From assembly GCA_960531495.1 (NCBI GenBank), contig OY482866.1:10664689-10728688 (forward strand): 64,000 nucleotides of DNA. Reading direction: 5' to 3'. Source of the stretch: Zeus faber (Eukaryota; Chordata; Actinopteri; Zeiformes; Zeidae). Positions 52,219 through 64,000 of the stretch are shown one piece after another (position 1 is the stretch's first letter; every line of letters starts with the position of its first letter). A program made the position numbers and the translations under genes. A model generated the notes under the pieces. That model worked only from the letters and a program-made list of their open reading frames with translations. It was not told the DNA's origin and made no database searches.

Positions 52219-52459
52219 GTCTGAAGACTATATGGAAGAAGAAATGAAGAAGTGGTAGGGAGAAAAAAAGACAAAAAGCAAACCCTGGCAATCCACAGAA
52301 ACATACAAGAAAGTGAGGGAGCAAAAGGGGGGAAAAGGAGGTACTAAATATAAGTTAAACTAGAACAATAAAGGCAGCAGCACAGAAAGAATATGAGGCA
52401 GCAAACAAGGCGGTGAAGCTAAGTGTCAGAAGGGACAAAAAGAAGTACATCAAGGATCT

Positions 52460-52518
52460 AGAACAGCAGGCGGAGGATGCAGCAGTTTTTTACTGCTGCA
52501 TCCTCCGCCTGCTGTTCT
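52460..52518. repeat. Perfect inverted repeat, 27-bp arms, TTTTT loop
   Basis: Arms at 52460-52486 and 52492-52518 are exact reverse complements. The first arm is RTE coding sequence (EQQAEDAA). The second replaces the codons expected next. Confidence 0.98.
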
Positions 52519-53611
52519 GTCTGAAGGAACTTTCTAACCACAAAGAAGCTCACTGGCAAATACAAACAAGCACAAGTACACATAAGGACACAAAAGGTAC
52601 GCACATCCACTGCCAAGGAAGATCACCTTCAGAGATGAACTGAACACTTTAGAGAGCTCCTAAACAGACAGTCCCCTTAACTGACAGCAGAGACCCCACC
52701 AGCTCCAAACCTGCTGGAGATTAACTGCAATCCCCCCACCCACCAAGATGGAACTGAGGAAAACCATTAAGGCCTTGAGGAGGTAAGACAGAAGGGCTGG
52801 ATGAGATACCAGTTGAAGCCTTCAAAGCAGACACCAAAACCTCTGCCAGCATGCATTACCACCTCACACAGGCTATCTGGGAGGAGAATAAACTCTCGTC
52901 GGACTGGAGAGATGGCATCGTTGTTAAGATTTCCAAGAAGGGAGACCCCAGGGAGTGCAAAAACTACAGAGGAATGTTGCTCTTTTCAACACCAGGAAGT
53001 TGTTGGAACCGCATTCTAGAGTGGTAGATCTTGTGGAGACCAAATTGCCACCCTCAGGATTATCATCAAGTAATCCTAAAAATGGAACTCGCCTGTCGGT
53101 CAATTTCATACCTCATTCACCATGAGGCATTTCCATGTGTCGATCGTGAGACCATTTGGTAACTAATATTGCGCTAAGGCATCCCACTGAAGTTCATCAG
53201 CATCATCAAGAGCACCCACCAAGGAATGTTGAATTGAAGGATGCCCGTCAGAGGCCTTTGAGGTCCTGACTGGCGTGTGGCAGGGATGTTTGCACTCGCC
53301 CTTCCCCTTCCTCCTCTGCATAGACTGGACCATGAACCAACCACAGCAGAATTGGCATACAGTGGAGCCTGGCCGAACATTTAGAGGACCTAGACTTTGC
53401 TGATTTTCCTACTTGCACACACTTAGCAACAGATGCAGGACAAATCAAACAAATTAGAAAGAAGTGCTGCTACGCTTGGGCTCAAGATCAACACAACAAC
53501 AAAAGTCATGAGAATAAATAACAAGAACAATACACCAATAATCATGGATGATAATCAACTAGATGAGGTAGGCAGTTTTGCATACCTTGGGAGCATAATT
53601 ACTCTGGACTA

Positions 53612-54283
53612 TAGGCTTGGGCGATGATGCAAAATTGGTGCAATCATGGTAGTCCGATCGCTGGGGGGCAGCAATCACCAAAATACAATTTTATCAAGGG
53701 TGGGGGTGCGCGCTACCATAATGTGGCAAAGGCGGTCTCCTCGTTCCAAAACTGCAGGATTTATCCTTTACAAGTTTTTACACAAACACATCCAGTTTTT
53801 CCTAAATTAATTCCCAAAGCAACGGAAAGTAACAGGGAGACCTGCATCTCCACTGTCCCAACAGTGGGGAAGCCTGGGTTTGGAACAGGACCGTCCCTTA
53901 ACTCAGTTGTGTTTAAAAATGTTGTTTCATACATGTAGGAAACAAACTAAAATAAATAGGTCTAAAATAAAAAGCCAGACACGGTAGCCTGTGCACATCA
54001 CTGTCGGGAGGAGAAAAGTAAATCTGCTCTTCTTAGGTTTACGTTTTTCATTTTCCATACAAGCAAGAAACTAAGGGCATTAAATTCATCAAAATCTCAA
54101 TTAGGCATCCAGGTCGCAGAATGTCTTGGAAAGATATATTCATGAGGAACGTGTACTCTGTGCACCCGCGATGTGCGCACTGCGGCTGCTGTGCTGCTCC
54201 GTTTGCCCAGAGCTGCAAAATGCCAAGAACCAGAGCTGGGGGTCCATGTGCCTTTTTTTTTTTTTTTGAGCACCTGCCCTAGA
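53612..54283 (+). mobile_element. hAT-like family A, right-truncated, inside the RTE
   Basis: It starts with the terminus TAGGCTTGGGCGATGATGCA and is collinear with 26673-27453 and 5150-5790 (GGATTTATCCTTTACAAG, CTTAACTCAGTTGTGTTTAA, AAAGATATATTCATGAGGAA). It stops at CACCTGCCCT before the right terminus. RTE sequence is interrupted after FAYLGSIITLD and resumes with LDTISNNNLWERT, with about 90 codons missing between. Confidence 0.8.
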
Positions 54284-54606
54284 CACAATCAGCAATAACA
54301 ACCTGTGGGAGCGCACCAAGCAAGAAATTCTAGTACTTCAAATTAGAAGGAGGAAGCGGAGTTGGATAGGCCACACACCCAGAAGATACAATAAATCTAT
54401 CGCCAAACAGGCACTAACATGGAACCCACAAGGCAGGAGGAAAAGAGGAAGACCTAGAACCACTCGGAGAAGAAACACAGAGCAGGGGATCAAGACTGTG
54501 GGGCTGTCATGGAGAACTTGATCGAAAGGCACAAGATCGGAGAGGATGGAGGGCTTTGGTCGAAGACCTATGTTCCTTCGGGATTACAAAGGCCTAAGTA
54601 AGTAAT

Positions 54607-57485
54607 AAGTGTGTGTGGGAGACTGACAGAAGGCTTTATGCCTCCCGCACTGCTGCCACCACCCGCCTCCGCCATCACCCTCTCAGCACCGGCGCTTTCT
54701 GCCGCATCTTCTCCAACATTTCCCCTCTACTCCCCGCTTACACAACCCTTTGATGTCAAGTCCCCAAAAGCGGCAGCAATGTAAAAACGAGGAAGCCGGG
54801 ATGGCCCTTGGCGGAAATCAAATCCACCCGCTCGAATTTCTGCCGCGCTCGGCCCACTTGAACTGAGTTCTGCTGAGCCCTCCTCTTCACTCCTCTCTCA
54901 TCACCTAATCTTTTCTCAATTCAACTAAAATACAATACGATGGCAGTTCCATGATCAGATTAGTGTATGTACGTGCGTGCGTGCGTGCGTGCGTGCGTGC
55001 GTGTGTGCGTGATGGAGAATTTCTCATCAGATTGCTTTGAACAGAAAACACAGAAAGCAAGAGGCAGAAAGAGAGGGTGAATGCAAGGCACAAAGTTGTG
55101 GAGAGAGGGGGAGGGAGAGGGATCTGTCATGGGCCTGATTGAGAGCGGGTAGGAAATAAGAGATTGGAATCATTGTGGCATGCGGACAGCATTTTGACTT
55201 CAATTTAGCTGGCGGCACAACAAACACACAATATGATCAGTACATGGCATCAGACAATGTTTGTATGTAAGTGGCTGTGTGTGTGTGTGTGTGTGTGTGT
55301 GTGGCAGGGGGATGGAGATGAGGAGATGGAGAAAGAGGCAAACAAATGATTCTTATTCAGCTAACCATTATTTTTTACCATTATTCATAACCTTTATTTT
55401 ACCAGGTTAGTCTCACTGATGATCTCCTTTCTGTATTACGCGTAAAGGGCATAGCCGTGCAGTATATAACTGAATTTACATCTTAAAACAGGGAAAATAG
55501 AATTTTAAAGCAGGAGTAGTCAAATGTATTATTAAAAGGTCCACTTGTGAATCTTAAACCAAAAGGTCCAGAGGAATTCCAGCTAAATGTAATGACATAC
55601 AAGTACATCTTTTTTCGATAACTCCATGCTTATGAGTTTAACTTAATAATAAATAATTACTTACTCATCCCCGGGAGGGGGATGGAATTCAAGATTAGGG
55701 GTAATTGAGGGACCGTTGCCAGATGCTGCTATACACGCCGCCAATTTTGCTCATCAGAAGCAGATCGAAGCAGCAATCCTCAAATTAATAGACTAACTGC
55801 TGTACCTCCTGAGAGTGAACCGAGTCCAGACTTGTTTTAGTTTATACTTGTACTATTATCCCTCCCTATTGTTATTAGCATTGCTGTTTTTATTATAATG
55901 CCATTAATAGCAGAATTTTTCCACTACTATAGCGCATTGTCATTCTATTCTATTTGTCCTTCAGTGGAACGCCCACGTGCCCATATTCGGCTCAGTAGTT
56001 GGCATAGTGTTACTCCCTGTTATCTTCCGTTTATACATCTACACATACGTTTTATTCTCTTTTTTTGCGCTGCTGTGTCGACTTCTGTCTGCAACTTAAT
56101 AAAGTCTTTATCTTATCCATTTAACATGCAATTTTAGTAGCTTGTTCCAAGCTGGAGGGCCAGAAAACTAAAAAGTTCTCTCCTCAACTCCGCTCAAACC
56201 TCAGGGATTTCCGTCAAAATATAGCTATATGAGCACAGACCATAGATATAGTTTGTCCTTCGACCTGTGTGTGTGTGTACTGGACAGTGGGTGTAAATGA
56301 AAATGCGCATTTACAAGGTCAATCCTCATGTATTTCTTTCAGTGTGCTTCAAAAAACAAGTGCAAAAACAGCCCCCTCCCTTACCTTCCTTCTTGTGTTT
56401 CCTTTGTTTACCAAGTATAATGAGGGGGATGAAGGAGTAGAGTGGATGAGAAGAGGTTGCGTGTGGCCTTCCACACACGCCACACAATATTTTCCTCCTT
56501 TTCACCCCCCCCAATTCTGCACATGTACAGGCCAGACTTATCAGCCCCATTAATTAATTCCTGGATCCCTTGTTATGAAAGCGATGGAGAGATTATGAGC
56601 GAGAGAAAGAGAGCAGAAAGAGAGAGGAGAAGAATGCAAAAAAACTCGGGCTATCGGGGCTGAGGCACAAAGGATGCAAGGATGAAGAAAGGCGAGGGAG
56701 AGACGATGGGGGGTTGGATCAGACAGCAAAAGGGGAAAGACAAATAAAGAAAACAAGGTAAATAGAGGGCACACTGAAAAAAGAATGATGAAAATAAATA
56801 GGAGTCAGGCTTCTCTGGTCACCCAATTGAGTGGCTCCTATGTGCTGATTTGGAATGGGTTTGAATGCAACACTGAATGTAATGAATGGACAAGAGTTCC
56901 TCGTCCGCTCTGTTAGGTTAGGGCTGGATATTGTTGAAAAAATTACAATACCAATAGCAGTACCCTTAAAGTGATACCGATACCATTTGTGTTCATTCCA
57001 TAACTTTTTTTGGTTGTTTTTTTTCCACTCTACTATACCCATCATGTGAATGGAAGCATTCAAGTTGCGTAAAATGCCCCCACTCCCCCCCCCATCAAAA
57101 TTATTTTTAAACAAATACATTTTGAAAGTGTTCAAATGATTAAAATACTTATGAAATAACTGTACAGTGAAGTATTTGGGCAGTGTCATTTTAAACAAAA
57201 AGCCAGTGCAGGAGTGAAGATTACAGCAAGGAAAACCTCTTTCACTGTTCATATGGACACCTCACTGTTGTTTTAAGGCAGACTTGAAAAATTGTGAACC
57301 TGTCCTTTAACAGACTGTTAAACATGTCAAATTGAATCGAAGAACGCTTGGGATGATTGGCTGCGAGCAAATCCATACATTTTTTTTTTTCCTAAATCTG
57401 GGTACAAAAAGGATTGAATGCAGTTATCGTTTGACTGGAGAACTTCCGATACTACTTGTTATTGTGTTATTTCTAGGGGTGTGCA
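54607..57485. other. Intronic sequence with simple repeats
   Basis: It contains (GTGC)n at about 54972-55003, (GT)n at 55276-55302, purine-rich tracts at 56580-56720, and a possible LINE 3' tail near 56085-56120 (CTTAATAAAGTCTTTATCTT). No gene recognised. Confidence 0.4.
56928..57000. mobile_element. hAT-like terminal fragment
   Basis: TTAGGGCTGGATATTGTTGA, AATACCAATAGCAGTACCCT and GTGATACCGATACC resemble the TAGGGCTGGGTATCG-type end of fish hAT elements. The other end was not found. Confidence 0.5.
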
Positions 57486-57778
57486 TCTCATGCCACTTTA
57501 ATGCACATATCTGTATATACATAAATAGCCTATCTCATATACATAAGCCTATTCCCTTTATTCTATTTTGTACCCCCACTCTGCATTACCTTTGAGTTCT
57601 TATTTTATTTTCATTTATTCTATATATTTTATTTTATTCTATAGTATTTGACTAACTGCATTACGTTTTAGGAATCACTTAGTTAGTCAAGTAGACATTT
57701 TTTAGGTAGCTATTGTGTTCAGTCTAGAACATATTGTGCGTAATTACCGGGTGAGTTGCATTGACATTTCACTGCATA

Positions 57779-59230
57779 TTCAAAAAGTTAGGGATATTTG
57801 GGTTTCAGGTGAAATTTATGGAAAATGTAAAAAGTTCACGCTAAAGTGATATATCATGAAAGTAGGGCATTTAAGTAGAACATGCAATGGTGATATCCTC
57901 ATCTCAAACAATGTATTGAAACAAAAGCCAACAACAGCGGTGGGTTTACCACAACAAAAAAATGTCAATGTCTCAATAACTTGTCACGTGCCCTTGAGCA
58001 TCAATTACAGCTTGACAACCACGTCTCATGCTGTTCACAAGTCGACTTATTGTCTGCTGAGGCCTGGCCCCCCACTCTTCTTGAAGGGCGGCCCTCAGGT
58101 CATTGAGGTTCTGGGGTACAGAGTTACGAGCCTCTACACGGCGACTCAGCTGATCCCATAGGTTTTCTATGGGATTCAGGTCTGGAGAAAGTGCAGGCCA
58201 CTCCATTTGAGGTAGCCCAGTCTCCAGCAGCCGTTCACTAATGATGCCACCTCGAGGAGATGGAGCATTCTCGTCCATGAAGATGAAATGAGGCCTGTGT
58301 TGTTCATGCAGGGGCACAATGACTGCATTAATGATGTTATTCAGGTAGTATGGGCTTGTCACTGTACCTGCCCACACTGTAACACCACCACCACCAAACA
58401 GTGGCTGATGCAAAGCGCTCTCCTTGACGTGTCCAACATCGTTGGCGGCCATCATTTCTGCTCAACGTGAATCGACTTTCATCAGAGAACAGCACTGAGC
58501 CCACTGGTCCCTCGTCCAGCGTAAATGCTTCCTGGCCCTTGCAAGACGATGATGCCTGTGCCTGGTGGTGTGGTCAGGTACCCTTGCAGGTCGTCCAGCA
58601 CGCAGACCACACTGATGGAAACGGTTTTGAATGGTCTGACTTGACACTCGGGGGCCTCTCACCTCCCTTAAATGTGCCTGGAGTTGAGTGGCATTCATCA
58701 TCCGGTTGCGCAGGGCACTGTTCACAATGAAGCGGTCATCAGTTTGGATGTGGCCAAAGGACGTCCACTTCTATGCTTTTCTGTGACTCTTCCAGTCTCT
58801 CTGTATCTCTGTTGCAACCTGCTGATGACACTCTGACACTCTATGCTCAGTGGCCACTTCCCTCTAAGAAACATCCTGTTTGAAGCCTCGCAATGGCGAG
58901 GTACTGTTGATCAGTTGTTAGGTGTCGTCTTGGTCTCATGATGTCAAAATGTGAACAGCATGATGAAGAGGACTGTTTAAATACCAATTCTAATTGAACC
59001 AGGACATTTATTGGTCGATTCATGGATCAAACACCTGTTGTGAATTTTTCCCTTCAGCTCCTTGTTAGAGAACAGCAAGTTGTGCAAAAAGTACTGAAAC
59101 ATTGAACAGTTGGACATGTGCATTCAAAAGTTTAGAGAAGGTCAAATTAAGTTCACCTGTAAAGATTATAGTGCATTTTAGGTTCATCCTGAAATTTCAC
59201 CCGAAAGCCAAATATCCCTAACTTTTTGTG
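57779..59230 (-). mobile_element. Near full-length Tc1-like element (family C)
   Basis: 1452 bp between TA dinucleotides at 57777-57778 and 59231-59232. Terminal inverted repeats of about 43 bp: CAAAAAGTTAGGGATATTTG, then a TTTC.GGTGAAATTT block, at the left, and the reversed equivalent at the right. It is inserted into an L2 3' UTR. The transposase gene lies on the minus strand and is broken. Confidence 0.93.
57973..58939 (-). pseudogene. Tc1-like transposase, frameshifted, DD34E
   Basis: The start codon is at 58939 (MRPRRHLTTDQQYLAIARL). Helix-turn-helix remnants follow, with QLQAHLREVRGPRVSSQTIQ and CGLRAGRPARVPDHTTRHRH at 58462-58725. The first catalytic aspartate is in VLFSDESRF near 58475-58500, in a different frame. 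Then FGGGGVTVWAG and, to the stop at 57973, SPDLNPIENLWDQLSRRV. The spacing to the last acidic residue is 34 (DD34E), but the second catalytic aspartate (normally DDNAP) reads DENAP. Length would be about 320 residues, normal for Tc1. At least three frame breaks and an early stop after residue 30 or so make it inactive. Confidence 0.88.
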
Positions 59231-59592
59231 TATGTATGAAAGTATGTGACGAATAAACGTCTTGAATCTTGAATCTCTTCCTTATAAGACAATCCGATAC
59301 GTATCTAGATGGCTTTTATGGCAGTCTGGCATTTATGTAGTTTTATAATTTTATGGTTTTAGTATTTATACTTACTTTAAATACAATATTTTATTGTTGT
59401 CCTATTCAATATTTTTTTCTTTTATGGGAGGGTGGGTTTGGTTGTTTCTAAATCCATTGTTGACATCCTAGGTTTTCTCAATCGCTTGTAAAGCACTTCG
59501 AATTGCATTTGAATTGTTTAAAAGGTGCCATATAATTAAAGTTTGATTGATGTGTGATAAATAGATGGGCTACAATACGATTCAGGGACATA

Positions 59593-60102
59593 CACCGATC
59601 AGCCACAACAAAACCACAACTAATAACCACCAATATTGTGTAGCTCTCCACGGACCAGATTTTACTTTTAGGAATGATCCGCACTGCTGAAACGGGGGGA
59701 AAAAAATGGCGGTCACAATGTTTTACTTGGGCTTGCTTGTCCCTGCCCCCAGCCCCTGACGTATGCGGTTCTTGCTTATTTTCCAGCTTTCGAAGTGGTG
59801 CCGCTCTGGAACCAGTTTGCCGGTTCTTTCGCTGTGGAAATGCGAGTAACTGGTTCCAGATTAGGCACTGGCTCAAAACTGGCCCTTAAAATACCTTGGT
59901 GGAAAAGGGTTGTCTGACCCGGCCTGCAGCTACACGGCCCCGAAAGCAGCAATCCGCGATACACGGTGTGTTCTGACACCTCTCTATCATAGCCAGCATT
60001 AACTTTATCATCAATTTGTGCTCCAGTAGCTCTTCTGTGGGATCAGACGGGCTAGACTTTGCTCCACACACACAGCCTCCATGGGGTACATTATCTGCCA
60101 TT

Positions 60103-60186
<84 letters not shown>

Positions 60187-60425
60187 CTGTTACTAACTAC
60201 TGCACACCAGGAACACCCCACAAGACCTGCCGTTTCGTAGACACTCTGACAGTCGTCTAGCCATCACAATTTGGCCCTTTTCAAAGCCACTCATATCCTT
60301 CCGCTTGCCTATTTTTCCTACTTCAAGAAATGACTGTCCACTTACTGCCTAATATATCCCACCCTTTGACAGGTACCACTGTAATGAGAGATGAGCAGTG
60401 GTTTTAATGTTGTGACTGACCGGTG
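59593..60425 (-). mobile_element. Tc1-like element (family B), deleted and with a foreign insert
   Basis: Flanked by TA (59591-59592 and 60426-60427). Terminal inverted repeats: CACCGATCAGCCACAACA at the left and, reversed, CACCGGTCAGTCACAACATT at the right. The right half matches 28200-28600 (CACAATTTGGCCCTT, TGCCTAATATATCCCACC). The transposase is not readable. About 59690-59915 is unrelated sequence (CTGGAACCAGTTTGCCGG, GTAACTGGTTCCAG) that may be another small insertion. A long CA tract lies inside. Confidence 0.85.
60104..60184. repeat. (CA)n microsatellite
   Basis: About 40 CA units inside the Tc1-like element. Confidence 0.97.
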
Positions 60426-62794
60426 TATATCTTTCACGACACACATCAGCACACAAAGGAAGCCCCGTCAACCAGCCAAAGTTAGGCTTGCTTTTATAGT
60501 AAGAGGAAGCATAAGACCTAACGATTTACAATAACAGTTTATTGGTTAGGAGGAAAATACACTATGTATGTTGTTTTCAATCAGCTAAGCTTGTGGCACT
60601 GACGAGTAGTGGAGCTTATCGCCTCAAAAGTAATGCATAGTATGTGTATGCTTTAACAAATACTATATGTTGATTACAGAATAATTGGTGAAGGGCTTGA
60701 AATATAATGGAAAACAAACAGCAGACATTGATCCAGCTGTAGAGGAAAGAAAATACAGCACAAGCAGAGCCGGCTGTCCCCAGTATTTGTGGAGAAATTA
60801 CTAATACTCATCCATCTGCAACAAGATGAGTCCTCTTCCCAAGTATAAGCAGTTGCTGGTATTAGTCAAGCACCTATGGGGGTGACGTTTGTCAGAATCT
60901 GCCCTCACAGATATGTTTAGCTGAGCAAACACAGCCAGTGGGCTAAACAGCAGATCAGACCCTCCACTCTGCTATGTAATACAAACAAACCCACATTGGC
61001 CCTTCAGGGCGGGCATTCTGGCCGCTACACGGCACAGGGACGCATATCTTATCATCCCATGTCCAGGTATCTCACCCTGTCACACCGTTTCTATTTTCCT
61101 CCTTTGATCTTTCTTTTTTCCTCCCCAATCTCAAGTTGCATCAAATCCTGCCACATTACATATTTTTGGTGTTTTTCTCCAAGCATTTCCAACCAAGACC
61201 ACAGAAGTAGTATCAGAGGTATCAGAAATCATGTTTGGCTGTTAAGGCTCTGACCGGTACGGTCCTGGATACCCAATGAGTGGAAAAGTGTTATGGACAA
61301 GTTCCTGAAGTGTTGCACTCTGGCCATCTGCCAAGAACATCCATCAAAATGCCATAGGATGTATTTTGAGCAGACATTACATTGATTCCTTTTGTCAAAG
61401 GAAGGTCAGAGTGCAACGACCATTTCTGGAAGAAGGCAAAACATCCTCAGGCTGCTAGGGACTAAGCAATGGCTTCAAAAGACCCTTGTTTCTGAGTGCA
61501 AATGGGGCTTTTTGGTAGGCCGATATCAAACTTATGGTAAACAAGTTTATACTACAGTATACCCTAACTTTATAAACAAACCCTAAACATCATATTCATA
61601 TCACACATGTGGTACAGGTAATACAGTAAGTGAGATATTTAAGATGTAGAGAGATAAATGTATTGATCCCTGGGGGGACATTCAGGCGGAAGGCTGCACA
61701 CTACACTGGCAAGAGCACCCCACAGGCACTGCACAGTTTGTTGCAGATGCTGGTGTCTACAAACATCTATCGCTTACAAGGAAACCTTGTTGGTATAAAT
61801 GTTTATTCTGCCATTTATATTCGTTATGTCCCATCCGTTCAATTAACATTGATTCAAGAGTAAAAAAAAAATGCCAACATTGTATATGACTATGCTTCTG
61901 TTCAATATGGCTAAGGGAATAATGTGTTAATGTATAATAATGAAATAATGTACCCAGTTCACATTAACATAAAATCTGTAGTTCACAATGATCTTTTACA
62001 TACACAGACCACATTTGAAGGGATGTTATGGCATGTCTGAAGACTCTGCATAAGACGCCATGACTCTCATAAAACGATTACATACGGTCGGCAACAGAAC
62101 CAGTGGCTTACACTCCTGTTGATAAAACGGGCCAAACTCGCACTTATTTCAAAGCCAAAGTAAAGATTCCTTTGAATCTGTCTTCTGTTCTTCGGGAGAA
62201 AGGTACTGACCAGGCCCGGGTAAGATAGTCCCAAGCTATTCATATCAGAATAAACATTCTTGCATATTTTTTCATGGGATAACAATCAAAGCTGCCTCAA
62301 ACTGCCAATGTGGAGAGAGGATCCAGGAGCGTCCTGAGCTGCTGCCTCCATGCACATTTCGGCAGCTTAACAGAAGTAATACTTGTTTCCTTATAATATC
62401 AAATACGAATGAGAGTGTTTTTCCAATTTGTGTAAATATTCCGCTGATAGTTTTCTCTTCTACGCACTTTAAAAATCATTAACTAAGCTCGATTAAGGAC
62501 TCGTTGCTCTCAGATTGTAATCACTTTCAGTCATAGATGAAATTGTTGCTTTGTAATTGGTGGTGGTGCCCTGGTAATAACTACTCAATTATGAAAACGG
62601 CAGCACTTCTCTTCACCGTCCTCTTGATTGAGGACAGCCTCTATGGAATGGACTTGTTTCCCTTTCAGAGACTGGAGAGTTGCACGCTCCATCCGTTATT
62701 TACCGACCATGCAAATGCAAAAAGCGACAATTCAATTTAGCCAGCCTCTCAGAATTTCAACACACAGGTCTGAAAGCAGGTCTATATACCTAGT

Positions 62795-62796
<2 letters not shown>

Positions 62797-62870
<74 letters not shown>
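62797..62870. repeat. (CA)n microsatellite
   Basis: About 36 CA units. Confidence 0.97.
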
Positions 62871-62872
<2 letters not shown>

Positions 62873-63448
62873 CTGATAATATGCAAACAAAGCTCTCTCA
62901 TTCGGAAAATTGCAGTTGAAAAAACAAAACAAAAAAAAATTTAAATAATTACAAATAAAAACTTAAAGAGCAACTGGCAAACAACTCTGTCCGTGCACAA
63001 ACATGCACTATATGGTGCACACAAAGTTTACAGTAAGGCTGGGGAAAAAAAAAATCATTTTATGCGAGTAAAAGCTATCCAACACACATCAGATATATGT
63101 ACATGAGACATGCACTCTGAATACATGAGTACACAGATGCAGACACAAGGGTAAACGCACATTATCAAACACAAAACTCTCACACACATTGAAATAAAAA
63201 AATGAACGCGTATGGGTCAGAGACCAACATAGATGGCTTGATACGGCCTGTGTTAGAAGAAACACGAGTAGGAGCAGAAGTACGACGGAGGAGGGGGAAA
63301 GGGACATCTTCTAGGGAGTTTATTTATTTTATTGCTTGAAAATGGGAGGCATCAATGCGACAATTTGGTTCACTGCTAAACATGCTCTACACTCCAAATT
63401 CAGTTGTTAGTGGGCTGTCTTGGGGCAAAAGTATCCTCGCACGCACGC

Positions 63449-63451
63449 ACA

Positions 63452-63502
<51 letters not shown>
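63449..63502. repeat. (CA)n microsatellite
   Basis: About 25 CA units, preceded by short CGCA/CGCG variants. Confidence 0.97.
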
Positions 63503-63504
<2 letters not shown>

Positions 63505-63523
63505 CCAACGCAGACAAAACAAT

Positions 63524-64000
63524 TAGGTATGCACCGATTGTGAAATTCTGGGACAATACAGATGTTTAAAATAACAATTTGGCCAAAGCAGATGTTTTCC
63601 GAGCTCGCTTCAACGCAGCATCAATTACAGTTTTACGAGTCTTAACGAACGCAGAATCACATTCTGCTTGGAGCGCTGCAGACAGCCGTGTCAGCGTCTT
63701 CTGACATCGATCACGGATGGCGTCATTCTCTCAGACTGATAAAAATGTAAGTGTGTGTGCGTGTATGTGTGTGTTTGTGTGTGTGTTAGACATTCAAGTG
63801 CTCCCTTATTCCAAACGCAAAGTCAAAGTCATCCACTCTTCTCTCGTTCGAACGGCACTTTGAGTCATCTTTCTCCTTTAATGGGCGGAGGAGGGGGAGT
63901 CGGCAGTGATTGAGAGGCGGAGCAACACAGTTTTCTTACCATAGTTGTATTTGCGCGATTTAAGGAATCATTAAGGTGAATATCGGCAAACACCGATGCG
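63524..64000 (+). mobile_element. Non-autonomous hAT-like element, cut by the window edge
   Basis: Left end TAGGTATGCACCGATTGTGA then AATAACAATTTGGCC. At the very end of the window GAATATCGGCAAACACCGAT appears to be the approach to the inverted right end (…CGGTGCAT type). The terminus itself lies outside. A short GT-rich patch is at 63750-63786. No coding frame. Confidence 0.65.

Larger units (their letters stand above)
50467..54606 (+). mobile_element. RTE-like non-LTR retrotransposon, broken by two insertions
   Basis: The endonuclease domain starts at ETWNVRTMY (50468) and has MGDINAKTG (50891) and NQIDHISIN (51081). The final SDH motif is changed to FDHN. The reverse transcriptase part has GVWQGCLHSPFPFLLCIDW (53272; family RQGC) and LDFADF (to 53407), where the catalytic FADD aspartate is lost. 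The C-terminal region reads SWIGHTPRR, KQALTWNPQGRRKRGRPRTT (54352-54465), and the element ends with the short tandem TAAGTAAGTAA. Two hAT-like elements (51380-52218 and 53612-54283) interrupt it, with deletions at both sites. It is dead. RTE assignment rests on motif wording and the tail. Confidence 0.78.
57486..59273 (+). mobile_element. L2-like LINE 3' UTR split by a Tc1 element
   Basis: The LINE 3' UTR (ATGCACATATCTGTATATAC through TTGCATTGACATTTCACTGC) runs to 57778. It resumes after the Tc1 element at 59231 with TATGTATGAAAGTATGTGAC, GAATAAACG and CTTGAATCTTGAAT. Removing the Tc1 element and one TA restores the arrangement of the copy at 18.1 kb. Confidence 0.9.
60426..63523. other. Intronic sequence with two CA tracts
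   Basis: No gene recognised. It holds a LINE/SINE-type fragment at about 61640-61700 and CA tracts at 62797-62870 and 63449-63502. Confidence 0.45.

Noticed and set aside
56719-57252. A 177-codon open frame on minus
   Set aside because: It spans a hAT-like fragment and low-complexity runs, with no family resemblance.

Overview
This window is teleost fish genomic DNA: AT-rich, full of long CA/GT microsatellites, and dense with fish-type transposons (CR1/L2-like and RTE-like LINEs, Tc1/mariner elements, non-autonomous hAT elements, a tRNA-derived SINE with an L2-type tail). The species cannot be named from the sequence. Bacterial-style features (operons, ribosome binding sites, CRISPR) do not apply.

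Only one host coding exon is supported with confidence. It lies at 39849-40011 on the minus strand and encodes 54 codons of the biotin carboxylase domain of pyruvate carboxylase (pc), with good splice sites on both sides. No other pc exon was recognised, so most or all of the window is probably two very large pc introns: the upstream one to the right of the exon and the downstream one to the left. Nearly everything else is intronic repeat sequence.

Layout. 1-30 kb: simple repeats, fragments of one hAT-like family (one copy at 26673-27453 with a perfect 8-bp target duplication), two L2-like LINE fragments (about 17-18.2 kb and 20.2-21.8 kb), a 28-bp minisatellite, and an internally deleted Tc1 element (27.8-28.6 kb). 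30.6-32.3 kb: an uninterrupted (CAGG)384 array followed by a long (CA)n tract. 33-40 kb: microsatellites, a repeat shared with 23.9-24.2 kb, a Tc1/mariner element with DD37E spacing, then the pc exon. 40-48.5 kb: mostly unannotated intron with a weak candidate first exon and promoter-like motifs near 45.1 kb. 48.5-54.6 kb: a stack of broken elements: a spliced pseudogene resembling DUF7869-type proteins, an L2 3' end carrying a SINE, and an RTE-like LINE split by two hAT insertions. 57.5-60.4 kb: an L2 3' end cut at a TA by a Tc1 element, and a second Tc1 copy. The right edge cuts through another hAT-like element.

There is no dedicated new gene system here. The most notable signal is the (CCTG)384 array. 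Read in the sense of pc it has the order (TG)n then (CCTG)n, the arrangement of the human myotonic dystrophy type 2 repeat, and it probably lies inside a transcribed intron. A second theme is a set of perfect or near-perfect fold-back inverted duplications with short loops, several inside decayed LINE or transposon coding sequence, which look like replication template-switch scars.
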